From Dyella subtropica (GTDB lineage: Bacteria > Pseudomonadota > Gammaproteobacteria > Xanthomonadales > Rhodanobacteraceae), in NCBI RefSeq assembly GCF_026283965.1, contig NZ_JAPDPD010000003.1, positions 186,001 to 250,000 of the forward strand: a stretch of 64,000 nucleotides of DNA. The letters are read 5' to 3'. Made by a program: the position numbers and the translations under genes. Below, piece by piece: positions 56,937 through 64,000 of this stretch. The notes under the pieces were generated by a model that was given only the letters and a program-made list of their open reading frames with translations, was not told the origin of the DNA and did no database searches. Each line of letters begins with the position of its first letter. Positions within the stretch are counted from its first letter, which is position 1.

Positions 56937-57638
56937 ATGTTGCAGGTACGTAAGAGCGAAGAGCGCGGTCTGGCCGAGCATGGCTGGCTGTCGTCACGCC
57001 ACACCTTTTCGTTTGCCGGGTACTGGGATCCCCAGCACATGGGCTTTGGCCCGCTGCGGGTGATCAACGAAGACCGCGTGCAAGGCGGCCAGGGTTTCGG
57101 CACGCACAGCCACCAGGACATGGAGATCATTTCCTACGTGCTCGACGGCGCGCTGGAGCACAAGGACAGCCTGGGCACCGGTTCGGTGTTGCGCTACGGC
57201 GACGTGCAGCGCATGAGCGCCGGCACCGGCGTGCGCCACAGCGAGTTCAACCACGATGCGGCGGAAACGGTGCACTTCCTGCAGATCTGGGTCATGCCGG
57301 AGAAGCAGGGCGTAAAGCCGAGCTACGAAGAGAAGCACTTCGACGAGGCTTCCAAGCGCGGTCAGCTGCGGTTGATCGTGTCGCCGGATGGTCGCGATGG
57401 TTCGCTGCGCATGAACCAGGACGCTTATCTCTATGCGTCGATCCTGGACAGCGGCGACAAGCTCACCCACACGTTGGCCTCCGGTCGTCTCGGCTATGTG
57501 CATGTGGCCCGCGGCAGCCTCACCGTCAATGGCACACGTTTGAATACCGGCGATGCGCTGCAGATCGAGAACGAAAGCAGCATCACGCTTGAAGCAGCCG
57601 AAGCGGCGGAATTGCTGGTGTTCGATCTGCCGCGTTGA
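56937..57638 (+). CDS. Pirin-family bicupin protein
   Basis: A 233-residue protein of the YhhW-type pirin family, with two cupin domains. The N-terminal metal site is complete: His57 and His59 in GTHSHQDME, His101 and Glu103 in RHSEFNH. Some members have quercetin 2,3-dioxygenase activity, others act as redox-sensing cofactors. GGAGG precedes the ATG. The C-terminal cupin (GSLTVNGTRLNTGDALQIEN) lacks metal ligands, as usual. Confidence 0.94.
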   Translation: MLQVRKSEERGLAEHGWLSSRHTFSFAGYWDPQHMGFGPLRVINEDRVQGGQGFGTHSHQDMEIISYVLDGALEHKDSLGTGSVLRYGDVQRMSAGTGVRHSEFNHDAAETVHFLQIWVMPEKQGVKPSYEEKHFDEASKRGQLRLIVSPDGRDGSLRMNQDAYLYASILDSGDKLTHTLASGRLGYVHVARGSLTVNGTRLNTGDALQIENESSITLEAAEAAELLVFDLPR

Positions 57639-57810
57639 TGGCTGAGAGTGATCGGGGCGTCCGTAAGGGCGTCCCGTTGTGAGTGAAGGCGATGCCGGTA
57701 GCTGCTTCTAGTCAGCTTGACTGATCGTCTGAGAAATCCTTTCCAGGCTATGGATTCTGTTGGCTCTGCGTTGAAGCGTGAGTGCGCTACGCCATCGTTT
57801 CATTTAGCCG

Positions 57811-58701
57811 CTAACTACCGCTGTCCTCACGCAGCCGCGTCCATAGCCGTTGCGCTACCGGGCCATGCGCCACGTCGCGTCGACGGGCGGCATAGTGCGG
57901 CAGGGTGGCGCCGCGCAGGTGTTGGCCTTCCAGCGACATGAGTCGGCCGGCGGCCAGATCGTCCGCCAAGAGGTAGGCAGGCATGTGTCCCCAGGCCAGC
58001 CCCTGCACGATCAACTCGCGCTTCATCAATTGGTCCGGCACGCTGCATGTGCGCGCACCGTCGATCAGGTAGTAGTTGGCTTCCGATGCGCGCTTGCTCG
58101 TGTCGCGGATGACGCATTGCACATAGGGGCGCATATCGTCGGGCGTGAGTGAAGGCGTGATGGGGTGTGCGAGAAAGCCTGGCGCGCAGACGGGCACGAG
58201 CTTGACCTCAAACAACGGGATCGACTCGATGACCGGCCATGGCCGGTCCAGATGATGAAAGATCACATCACAGTCGCCATCATGCAGACGCTCCCACGGC
58301 CCGCTGATCGCTTCGAAGAGCAGCGTCAGCCGCGTGGCAGCACATGACGCGAAGAAGTGCTTCAACGGCCCCAGTGTGGCCGGCAACGGACACAGGTCGC
58401 CCACGACGACGCGCAGCTCCGGCTCCTCGCCGGCGGCGAGCTGTGAGGCCTCGCGGTGCAGGTCGTCGTATTGGCGCAGAAGATGCCGCACGCGCGACAG
58501 CAATGCCGTGCCTTCCGCGGTGAGGGCCACGCGATACCCGGAACGATCGAACAGCGTCACGCCGAGCTGATCCTCCAGCGCTTTCACCGCTGAATGCACC
58601 GTTGGGTGCGTGCGGTTCAAGCGCGCTGCCGCCGCAGCAAAGCTGCCTTCCGATACCAGCGCCTCAAAACATCGCAGCTGCAACAGGGTGGGCTCTGACA
58701 T
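57811..58701 (-). CDS. LysR-family transcriptional regulator (divergent from MDR oxidoreductase)
   Basis: A 296-residue LysR regulator. Its helix-turn-helix is LQLRCFEALVSEGSFAAAAA and HPTVHSAVKALEDQLGVTLF, followed by RSGYRVALTAEGTALL and an effector domain from about residue 90. ATG 58701 gives the normal N terminus. It is divergent from the quinone-oxidoreductase-like gene, with about 97 bp between, and likely regulates it. No palindromic T-N11-A site stood out clearly in the gap. Confidence 0.93.
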   Translation of the reverse strand: MSEPTLLQLRCFEALVSEGSFAAAAARLNRTHPTVHSAVKALEDQLGVTLFDRSGYRVALTAEGTALLSRVRHLLRQYDDLHREASQLAAGEEPELRVVVGDLCPLPATLGPLKHFFASCAATRLTLLFEAISGPWERLHDGDCDVIFHHLDRPWPVIESIPLFEVKLVPVCAPGFLAHPITPSLTPDDMRPYVQCVIRDTSKRASEANYYLIDGARTCSVPDQLMKRELIVQGLAWGHMPAYLLADDLAAGRLMSLEGQHLRGATLPHYAARRRDVAHGPVAQRLWTRLREDSGS

Positions 58702-58798
58702 GGTCAATTCCAGCTACATAGTTTGTTGAAACATAGTAATTTTCTGCAAAAGAGTCGATGCCTAGGATGAGGTTTCCCCACCCCATCAGGAGCGACTC

Positions 58799-59773
58799 AT
58801 GAAAGCGATCGTCAGAACACGCTTTGGCGGGCCCGACGTGTTGGAAGTGCAAGAGGTGCCGACACCCGCCGTGTTGCCCGGCTGCGTCTTGATCCGCGTG
58901 CGCGCGTTCGGCCTGAACCACGCCGAGTTGTATATGCGGCGCGGTGAGTGGGGCGATGTTGCGCCCATCAGCGGTATCGAGTGCGCCGGCATCGTGGAAG
59001 CGGATGCCACCGGCCAGCTGCGCCGGGGCCAGACCGTGGTGGCGCTGATGGGTGGCATGGGCCGCGGCATCAATGGCAGCTATGCGGAGTACACCGTCGT
59101 ACCCGCCACCAACGTGGTGCCCGTCGATACCACGCTCGCATGGGATGCATTGGCCGCCTTGCCGGAGGCCTATTCAGTGGCTTGGACCTGCCTGCATCGC
59201 AATCTGGACATCCAGCCCGGTCAGCGACTGGTGGTGCGCGGCGGTACCTCCGCGCTCGGCCAGGCGGCCATCGATATCGCCGCGCAGTCAGGTGCTGAGG
59301 TGATGGCCACCACGCGCCAACCGGATCGCGCACCGCTTCTCCGAGCACTGGGCGCCGCCCACGTGATTACCGCAGGGAGCGAACTTGTGCACGCAGCCGG
59401 CTGGCCCGGCGGTCCTGTCGATGCCGTGCTCGATTTGCTCGGCAACAGCACCGTGCTCGACTCCCTGCGCACGACGCGCCGGGGAGGACGCGTTTGCCTG
59501 GCCGGATTTCTGGGCGGCATGGCTCCGCTCGCTGAATTCAATCCACTCGGCCAGATGCCCAGCGATGTACACCTGAGTTTCTTCGGTAGTTTCAACTTTG
59601 GAACACATGCGTTTCCATTGTCGGACGTGCCGATGCAGGCCATCGTCGACCAGGCCGCTTGCGGGGCGTATCGGGGGCGGCCTGCACGCGTGTTCTCACT
59701 GGATGAAGTGGCGACCGCTCATGCGGTCATGGAGCGAGGTGAGATGGGCGGAAAGGGAGTGGTGGTGCTTTGA
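58799..59773 (+). CDS. Medium-chain dehydrogenase/reductase, quinone-oxidoreductase-like
   Basis: A 324-residue NADPH-dependent oxidoreductase of the MDR superfamily. It starts MKAIVRTRFGGPDVLEVQEV, the typical QOR N terminus. The GroES-like half has FGLNHAELYMRRG and IECAGIVEA. The Rossmann half has LVVRGGTSALGQAAIDIAAQ near residue 143 and GGRVCLAGFLGG. The structural-zinc cysteines of alcohol dehydrogenases are absent, supporting the QOR type. It would reduce quinones or other electrophiles, probably in stress defence under the divergent LysR regulator. Confidence 0.92.
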   Translation: MKAIVRTRFGGPDVLEVQEVPTPAVLPGCVLIRVRAFGLNHAELYMRRGEWGDVAPISGIECAGIVEADATGQLRRGQTVVALMGGMGRGINGSYAEYTVVPATNVVPVDTTLAWDALAALPEAYSVAWTCLHRNLDIQPGQRLVVRGGTSALGQAAIDIAAQSGAEVMATTRQPDRAPLLRALGAAHVITAGSELVHAAGWPGGPVDAVLDLLGNSTVLDSLRTTRRGGRVCLAGFLGGMAPLAEFNPLGQMPSDVHLSFFGSFNFGTHAFPLSDVPMQAIVDQAACGAYRGRPARVFSLDEVATAHAVMERGEMGGKGVVVL

Positions 59774-59879
59774 CTCGTGGGGGCCGCTTTGGCTGTGTCT
59801 TGTCGAGGGGGTGTTTCAAGCCAAACGAAACACATCTCCGAAACACGGAGAAGCCAGCGCGATGCCGCTTGCTGCGGCG

Positions 59880-60293
59880 TCAGCGCTTGTCGAGGGAATA
59901 CCTTCCCGGGCCCGTTATGCACAATAGCAACAGTCCACCCACGATGCTGATGTTCTTGTAGAAATTGATCATGCCCCAGTACTGGTCGATACCCGTCATG
60001 TTCCAGTACGGGTGGCCGATGAGCGCCGTGGCAAACGTATAGAACGCGAGAAGGATCGCCAGCGGACGCGTATAGAAGCCGAGCAGGAGTGCGATGCCGA
60101 CAACGAACTCCATCAGCACCGCGATGATCGTCGCCAGCGCTGGCGCCGGCAAACCGGTCGACGTCATATAGGTCACGGTGGTGGAGAAGTCCGCGATCTT
60201 CATCCCGCCGAACGTCAAGAACAGGATCATCAAAAGAATGCGGGCGACGAGAAGCAGTTCGTCCTTGCGGTTTTCAAATAACGTGTAGCGCAT
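59880..60293 (-). CDS. DoxX/YkgB-like membrane protein
   Basis: A 137-residue inner-membrane protein with four hydrophobic helices (LVARILLMILFLTFGGMKI, ATIIAVLMEFVVGIALLLGF, LAILLAFYTFATALIGHPYW, ISIVGGLLLLCITGPGRYSL). The FGGMKI and HPYWNMTG motifs fit the DoxX family. Its role is probably in membrane redox or stress responses. The gene converges on the MDR gene. Confidence 0.88.
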   Translation of the reverse strand: MRYTLFENRKDELLLVARILLMILFLTFGGMKIADFSTTVTYMTSTGLPAPALATIIAVLMEFVVGIALLLGFYTRPLAILLAFYTFATALIGHPYWNMTGIDQYWGMINFYKNISIVGGLLLLCITGPGRYSLDKR

Positions 60294-60700
60294 GATTTCT
60301 TCCCCAAGCCGTTAAAGTCGGTGCTGCGGATAGACATGCTGTTGATCAGGGCTCGCCGGGTATTTCGTTGCGACACCCGGCGATGGAGTTGCCCCTCGAA
60401 CGGGCTGGTAGGGCGATTCGAGGTGCCTTTCCATTGCGGGTCGGCTAGCTCCATCGGTTACGGATATTACGCCGTTCCCGTTATGTGGAGGTGGTCGCCA
60501 TCGGCCCGATTCCCCGCTGGGTACCGCCCTCGGCTTCCTTGAGCGCTGCCCGCTCACGACCCGCGGCGGGCCTTACCTATCTAGATCTTACCTATCCAGA
60601 TCCGGCTACCCGATCCGTGAGGATTTCGGCAAAGCGTTCGGGTTGTTCGATATCGGATCTTTAGGTGCCTGGGGTCGAGAGCAAACAGAAGCGCTTCCAT
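60294..60700. other. Intergenic region, no gene recognised
   Basis: About 407 bp upstream of the DoxX-like gene and beyond the Lnt-like gene's 3' end. It holds a GCCGGGT / ACCCGGC hairpin near 60354-60380, a Gly/Cys-rich meaningless open frame, and the 15-bp duplicate at 60572-60601. No promoter could be defined. Confidence 0.5.
60572..60601. repeat. Two direct copies of a 15-bp unit
   Basis: CTTACCTATCTAGAT (60572-60586) is followed immediately by CTTACCTATCCAGAT (60587-60601), differing at one base. Confidence 0.8.
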
Positions 60701-62125
60701 TCATGCATGTGCCTGGCGCGGCAGGAAGGCCAGCGCCAGCCATGCCGCCAAGGCGATCAGGTCGAGCCACGCGAACCAGTCACCCCAGCGCGCATACAGC
60801 GTATGGGTTTCGCGTAGCGGTAGATTGCCCGTCAGCTCGGCGTCCTGCCCTTCGCTGGAAGCTTCCGCCACGACGCGACCGCGGTCGTCGCTCAGCGTGA
60901 GACGTCCGGAATGGGCGGCACGTGCCATGGCGAAACCATTTTCCACACCGCGCATGATCGCCATGCGGCTATGCAGCCATCCGTCGGCGACGAAATCTGA
61001 GGCGGGCACCAGCAGCAGCTGTGCACGACGTGCTGCATAAGCGCGGCTGACGTCGTGGAAATCCATGTCTTTGCAGATCGCCAGCCCGATCCGGGGCGCA
61101 CCTTCAAGCAAGGTATAGCTATCGCCGGGGAGGTACTCCTCCAGGCCGATGAGCAGATGATGCTTGTTGTAGGTGGCTGGCGACATGGCACCTGGCTGGA
61201 ACACCATCAGCATGTTGCGCTCGGCACGCGGATCGCCCTTGAAATCCACACCGGTGCCCACGATGAGGCTGCGCTGCTTCGCCAGCGCTGCGAATGCCGG
61301 GATGGTGGCATCGGTCGTGCTGAAGGATGTTTCCGAGTTCAGCACGATCTGCGCGCCGGCGTCCGCGAGACGACCGAACGCCTCCATGTAACGCGTTTCC
61401 AGTGCCTGCCCTTTTGAACTACTCAGCCCTGGTGCGCCACGCGTATCCAACGACACCAGGCCGATACGCATAGTCGTAGTGGCCGGCGCCTGTAGTCGCC
61501 AGCCGCCATAGGCGACGGCAGCTGCGACGCATAGCGCAGCGATGGCGAGCGCTGGCATGCGGCCTCGTTTTGTCGTTTGCGGCGACGTCTGTGCGGCGAT
61601 GGCAGCCGGCAACAACAACAGGAGGAAGCCGATGCCCCAGAGGCCTGTGACGGCAGCGATCTGGATGATCGCAAGCGCATCCATCTGCGTATAACTGATG
61701 TTGAAGAACGTGGCGTGCGGCGACAGCAGGTTGTTGATGTACTCGGCGGCGACCCACAGCGTCGGCACCGCCAAGGTCGCCGCCAGTATGTATCCCCGTA
61801 GCAGCAATCGCCGGAACAGCAGTACGCAAAGCGTCAGCATGAGGCTGGGCAAGGCGATGGCATACACGGTCACGAGTAGGGGCAGACCGACGTATATATG
61901 GAGATAGGTCCACTGATTGAGCCCGCCGACCGCATAGGCCACAAAAGCGGCCAGCGCGGCCCAGGGGGCGCGGACTCTTGGCGCGAGCCATAGCACCGGT
62001 AGCGGAGCAAGCCATGTCAGCCACCACAGCGGGTGCACCCCGCTGCCGAACCACCAGGCCAGCGCGGACAATGCCGTGGCTACCAACCATGCCGGCAGCG
62101 CGAAACCTTCAGGCTTTGAGGCCAT
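60701..62125 (-). CDS. Apolipoprotein N-acyltransferase-like (Lnt-type) membrane nitrilase
   Basis: A 474-residue inner-membrane protein. The N-terminal half has about six hydrophobic helices, the C-terminal half a nitrilase domain, and a final helix precedes the tail. The Glu-Lys-Cys catalytic triad of Lnt is present: Glu265 in VLNSETSFS, Lys321 in YNKHHLLIG and Cys351 in LAICKDMDF, near the E. coli spacing of 267/335/387. It would N-acylate lipoproteins or a related amine. It is shorter than standard Lnt (about 510) and co-operonic with a TetR regulator rather than the usual housekeeping neighbours, so it may be a specialised paralogue. Confidence 0.85.
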   Translation of the reverse strand: MASKPEGFALPAWLVATALSALAWWFGSGVHPLWWLTWLAPLPVLWLAPRVRAPWAALAAFVAYAVGGLNQWTYLHIYVGLPLLVTVYAIALPSLMLTLCVLLFRRLLLRGYILAATLAVPTLWVAAEYINNLLSPHATFFNISYTQMDALAIIQIAAVTGLWGIGFLLLLLPAAIAAQTSPQTTKRGRMPALAIAALCVAAAVAYGGWRLQAPATTTMRIGLVSLDTRGAPGLSSSKGQALETRYMEAFGRLADAGAQIVLNSETSFSTTDATIPAFAALAKQRSLIVGTGVDFKGDPRAERNMLMVFQPGAMSPATYNKHHLLIGLEEYLPGDSYTLLEGAPRIGLAICKDMDFHDVSRAYAARRAQLLLVPASDFVADGWLHSRMAIMRGVENGFAMARAAHSGRLTLSDDRGRVVAEASSEGQDAELTGNLPLRETHTLYARWGDWFAWLDLIALAAWLALAFLPRQAHA

Positions 62126-62693
62126 CGATCAATCTCCCAATGGATTGCTTGTAGAAGGCGCGAAACTGCGCCTCGTCGTAACTGAAGCGCCCGGCGCGAT
62201 AAAGCGCGATCAAGCCATGCTGCTGTGCCCATAGCGCCATCGTGACGTCGTGCGGGTCGTCTTGTTTCAGCACACCCTTGGCCATGCCTTCGATAACCGC
62301 GGCGAGCGCGACATTGAAGGTGGGCGAAAGGCCCGCACGAAAATCCTCGGGATAACGTCGTGCATCATCACGACGCACCGAAAAAGCGTGGTCGAAGAGA
62401 TGCGGATGCGCCAACGCGTAGTCCAGATAAGGCTCCGCCAACGCCATCAGCCGCGTGAGCACATCAGGGTGCCCTGCGCGGCGCGCCTCCCACTCATGCG
62501 CGACAGCATTGAAGCTGTCGTCAGAGAGCCGCTTCAGTAGCGCATCGCGGGTGGGAAAGTGACGGTAGATCGCCATCGGCGTGATGCCCACCGCCTCGGC
62601 GACGCGGCGCATGGTCACGGCATCGGCGCCCCCGCGCTCAAACAACTTGTGCGCGGCCCGGAGGATCTTCTCGGCGGTGGTCAAACGTGTCAT
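62109..62693 (-). CDS. TetR-family transcriptional regulator
   Basis: A 194-residue repressor. The helix-turn-helix spans TAEKILRAAHKLFERGGADA, VTMRRVAEAVGITPMAIYRH and FPTRDALL. The ligand domain ends RLIDGLKA and resembles TetR_C_13/WHG-type effector domains. ATG 62693 is chosen because a perfect palindrome overlaps it. The gene's 3' end overlaps the Lnt-like start by 17 bp, so both are translated from one message. Confidence 0.92.
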   Translation of the reverse strand: MTRLTTAEKILRAAHKLFERGGADAVTMRRVAEAVGITPMAIYRHFPTRDALLKRLSDDSFNAVAHEWEARRAGHPDVLTRLMALAEPYLDYALAHPHLFDHAFSVRRDDARRYPEDFRAGLSPTFNVALAAVIEGMAKGVLKQDDPHDVTMALWAQQHGLIALYRAGRFSYDEAQFRAFYKQSIGRLIDGLKA

Positions 62694-62711
62694 GTATACA
62701 GTGTATACATG
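62691..62711. promoter_or_regulatory. Palindromic TetR operator candidate
   Basis: CATGTATAC-AGT-GTATACATG, a 21-bp inverted repeat with perfect 9-bp arms, covers the TetR start codon. Such placement is typical for autorepression of TetR genes. It would also silence the coupled Lnt-like gene. Confidence 0.8.
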
Positions 62712-62868
62712 AAAATTCCGGCGATGCAATCACCCGGTCGTTGTGCACCGCCGTCATGACGTGGTCGCCGCTGGATGCTTGCAGTAGAGTCATGGCCCAT
62801 GTCGCAGGCGTACCGCTACCGTGCCTCCCCGTTGAGAGCTACCGGTTCATCCGACCGGAAAGGCTCAT

Positions 62869-63672
62869 GTGTCATGCCGTCACCTTGCGATGGAAATGGT
62901 CTTGTCCGGGGCTGATGCGGCGCCCGCTGCGGCCTTCGCGCTGGAGCACGTAAGCAAGCGCTACGGTTCCGTCGTCGCACTCGACGACATCAGTCTGTCG
63001 ATGGCCAAAGGCAGCACCACGGCGCTTATCGGCAGCAGTGGCTCGGGCAAGTCGACCGTGTTGCGTCTGCTACTGGGCTTGGACTGGCCCGATCAAGGCG
63101 TGATCAAAGCGGAAGGCCGCGCGCTCGAGCGACCGCATGTGCTGGCATTGAGGCAACGCGTCGGCTACGTGATCCAGGAGGGCGGCCTGTTTCCGCACCT
63201 CACCGCCTTAGGCAATCTGGCGTTGCAGCCGCGTTATCTCGGCTGGAGCGCGGCGCGGATTCATGAGCGTGCGGAGGCGCTGGCGGAACTGACGCATCTT
63301 CCACCAGGCGTGCTCGAGCGCTATCCCGCGGAACTCTCCGGCGGCCAGCGTCAGCGCGTGGCCTTGATGCGCGGCTTGATGTTGAACCCGGATGCGTTGC
63401 TTCTCGATGAGCCCTTGGGCGCACTGGACCCCATCGTTCGGCATGAGCTTCAAGACCAGCTCAAGCTTATTTTCGATCAGCTCGGCAAGACCGTGATTGT
63501 CGTGACGCACGATCTGGCCGAGGCGGCCTGGTTCGCCGAACGCCTGATTCTGTTGCGAGAAGGCAAGGTGATGCAGGACGGTCGGATCGATGATTTGCGC
63601 GATCGCCCGGCCGACCCCTTCGTCCGTCGCTTTGTGGCATCGCAACGACGCCTGCCGGAACCCGCCGCATGA
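62869..63672 (+). CDS. OpuC-type glycine betaine/choline ABC transporter ATP-binding protein
   Basis: A 267-residue ABC ATPase. Walker A is GSSGSGKST near residue 55, the Q-loop VIQEGGLFPHL, the signature LSGGQRQR, Walker B LLLDEPLGALDP and the H-loop VVTHDLAEA. The QEGGLFPHLT and IFDQLGKTVIVVTHDL segments are typical of OpuCA/OusV-type osmoprotectant importers. GTG 62869 has GGAAAGG 6 bases upstream; ATG 62890 and 62896 are alternatives. Its stop codon overlaps the next start (ATGA), so the substrate-binding/permease gene is coupled. Confidence 0.92.
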   Translation: MSCRHLAMEMVLSGADAAPAAAFALEHVSKRYGSVVALDDISLSMAKGSTTALIGSSGSGKSTVLRLLLGLDWPDQGVIKAEGRALERPHVLALRQRVGYVIQEGGLFPHLTALGNLALQPRYLGWSAARIHERAEALAELTHLPPGVLERYPAELSGGQRQRVALMRGLMLNPDALLLDEPLGALDPIVRHELQDQLKLIFDQLGKTVIVVTHDLAEAAWFAERLILLREGKVMQDGRIDDLRDRPADPFVRRFVASQRRLPEPAA

Positions 63673-64000
63673 AGCACCGGCTGCGCCTCGCGATGACACT
63701 GTTCGTGCTGCTTCCGATGTACGTGTGGGCAGCGCCGGTTCGCATCGGCTCCAAACAGTTCACCGAATCGGTGATTCTGGGCGAGCTGGCGCGGCTGGGC
63801 ACGCAGGAGGCGGACAGCCAGGTGCGGCATCAGCGCGAACTTGGCGGCACCAGCATTTTGTGGAGCGCCTTGCGGCATGGCGATATCGACGTCTATCCGG
63901 AGTACACCGGCACGCTGACGCAGGAGTTGTTGAAGGGCGTGGCGCCGGATGCCGACATCCCCGCGTTGCGCGCGACACTCAAGCCGTTGGGCCTAGGCAT
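63669..64000 (+). CDS. OpuC-type glycine betaine/choline substrate-binding protein, N-terminal part (cut by window)
   Basis: The frame is open from ATG 63669 to the window edge, 110 residues seen. A signal peptide (MKHRLRLAMTLFVLLPMYVWA) is followed by PVRIGSKQFTESVILGELAR, the strong OpuAC/OsmF-type start, and YPEYTGTLTQELLKG, which forms the quaternary-amine binding site. In many relatives this protein is fused to its permease; the window cannot show that. It is coupled to the ATPase by an ATGA overlap. Confidence 0.88.
   Translation, partial: MKHRLRLAMTLFVLLPMYVWAAPVRIGSKQFTESVILGELARLGTQEADSQVRHQRELGGTSILWSALRHGDIDVYPEYTGTLTQELLKGVAPDADIPALRATLKPLGLG

Overview
The window reads as GC-rich chromosomal DNA of a gammaproteobacterium. 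The likely family is Xanthomonadales (Rhodanobacteraceae or Xanthomonadaceae: Dyella, Rhodanobacter or Luteibacter-like). This is inferred from four TonB-dependent receptors, a complete Entner-Doudoroff gene set, MdtB/C-like RND pumps, and dense REP-like intergenic palindromes. No rRNA, tRNA, CRISPR array, phage or intact insertion sequence was seen.

Layout. 1-2.0 kb: a 5'-truncated phosphoesterase and a small secreted DUF3617 protein. 2.0-12.0 kb (minus): three tandem RND permease paralogues of equal length with no membrane-fusion or outer-membrane partner. 12.5-14.8 kb: a btuB-type receptor behind a cobalamin riboswitch. 15.2-21.3 kb: two large convergent TonB-dependent receptors. 21.7-27.7 kb: a GntR/UTRA regulator divergent from zwf-pgl-edd-eda, which encodes glucose-6-phosphate to pyruvate plus glyceraldehyde-3-phosphate. 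28-34.6 kb: small metabolic and stress genes (PhzF, DUF1272, GNAT, rhodanese, FtrA-type regulator, EamA transporter, S10 peptidase, NTF2-like). 34.7-39.2 kb: the large helicase Lhr. 39.7-42 kb: another receptor. 42-49.5 kb: orphan genes, a trypsin-like exported protease, a monoacylglycerol-lipase-like hydrolase and a LytTR two-component pair. 49.5-60.3 kb: regulator/target pairs (WYL with LysE; AraC with DUF3224; LysR with pirin; LysR with quinone-oxidoreductase-like MDR) and a DoxX protein. 60.7-64 kb: a TetR/Lnt-like operon and the start of an OpuC-type glycine betaine/choline ABC transporter, cut by the window edge.

The most unusual content is between genes. A structured repeat of about 275 bp occurs three times in the same orientation (12.2, 27.8 and 54.0 kb). 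Its hairpins keep pairing through compensatory changes between copies, and its right end runs into short tandem repeats that differ in each copy. A 271-bp element with 27-bp perfect terminal inverted repeats and two nested internal hairpins ends 4 bp before the lhr start codon. At least three further REP-like palindrome families fill convergent intergenic gaps. Two of them have entered lhr in frame, and a third supplies stop codons to neighbouring genes.

The three RND genes each carry a similar upstream box, which suggests separate promoters duplicated together with the genes.
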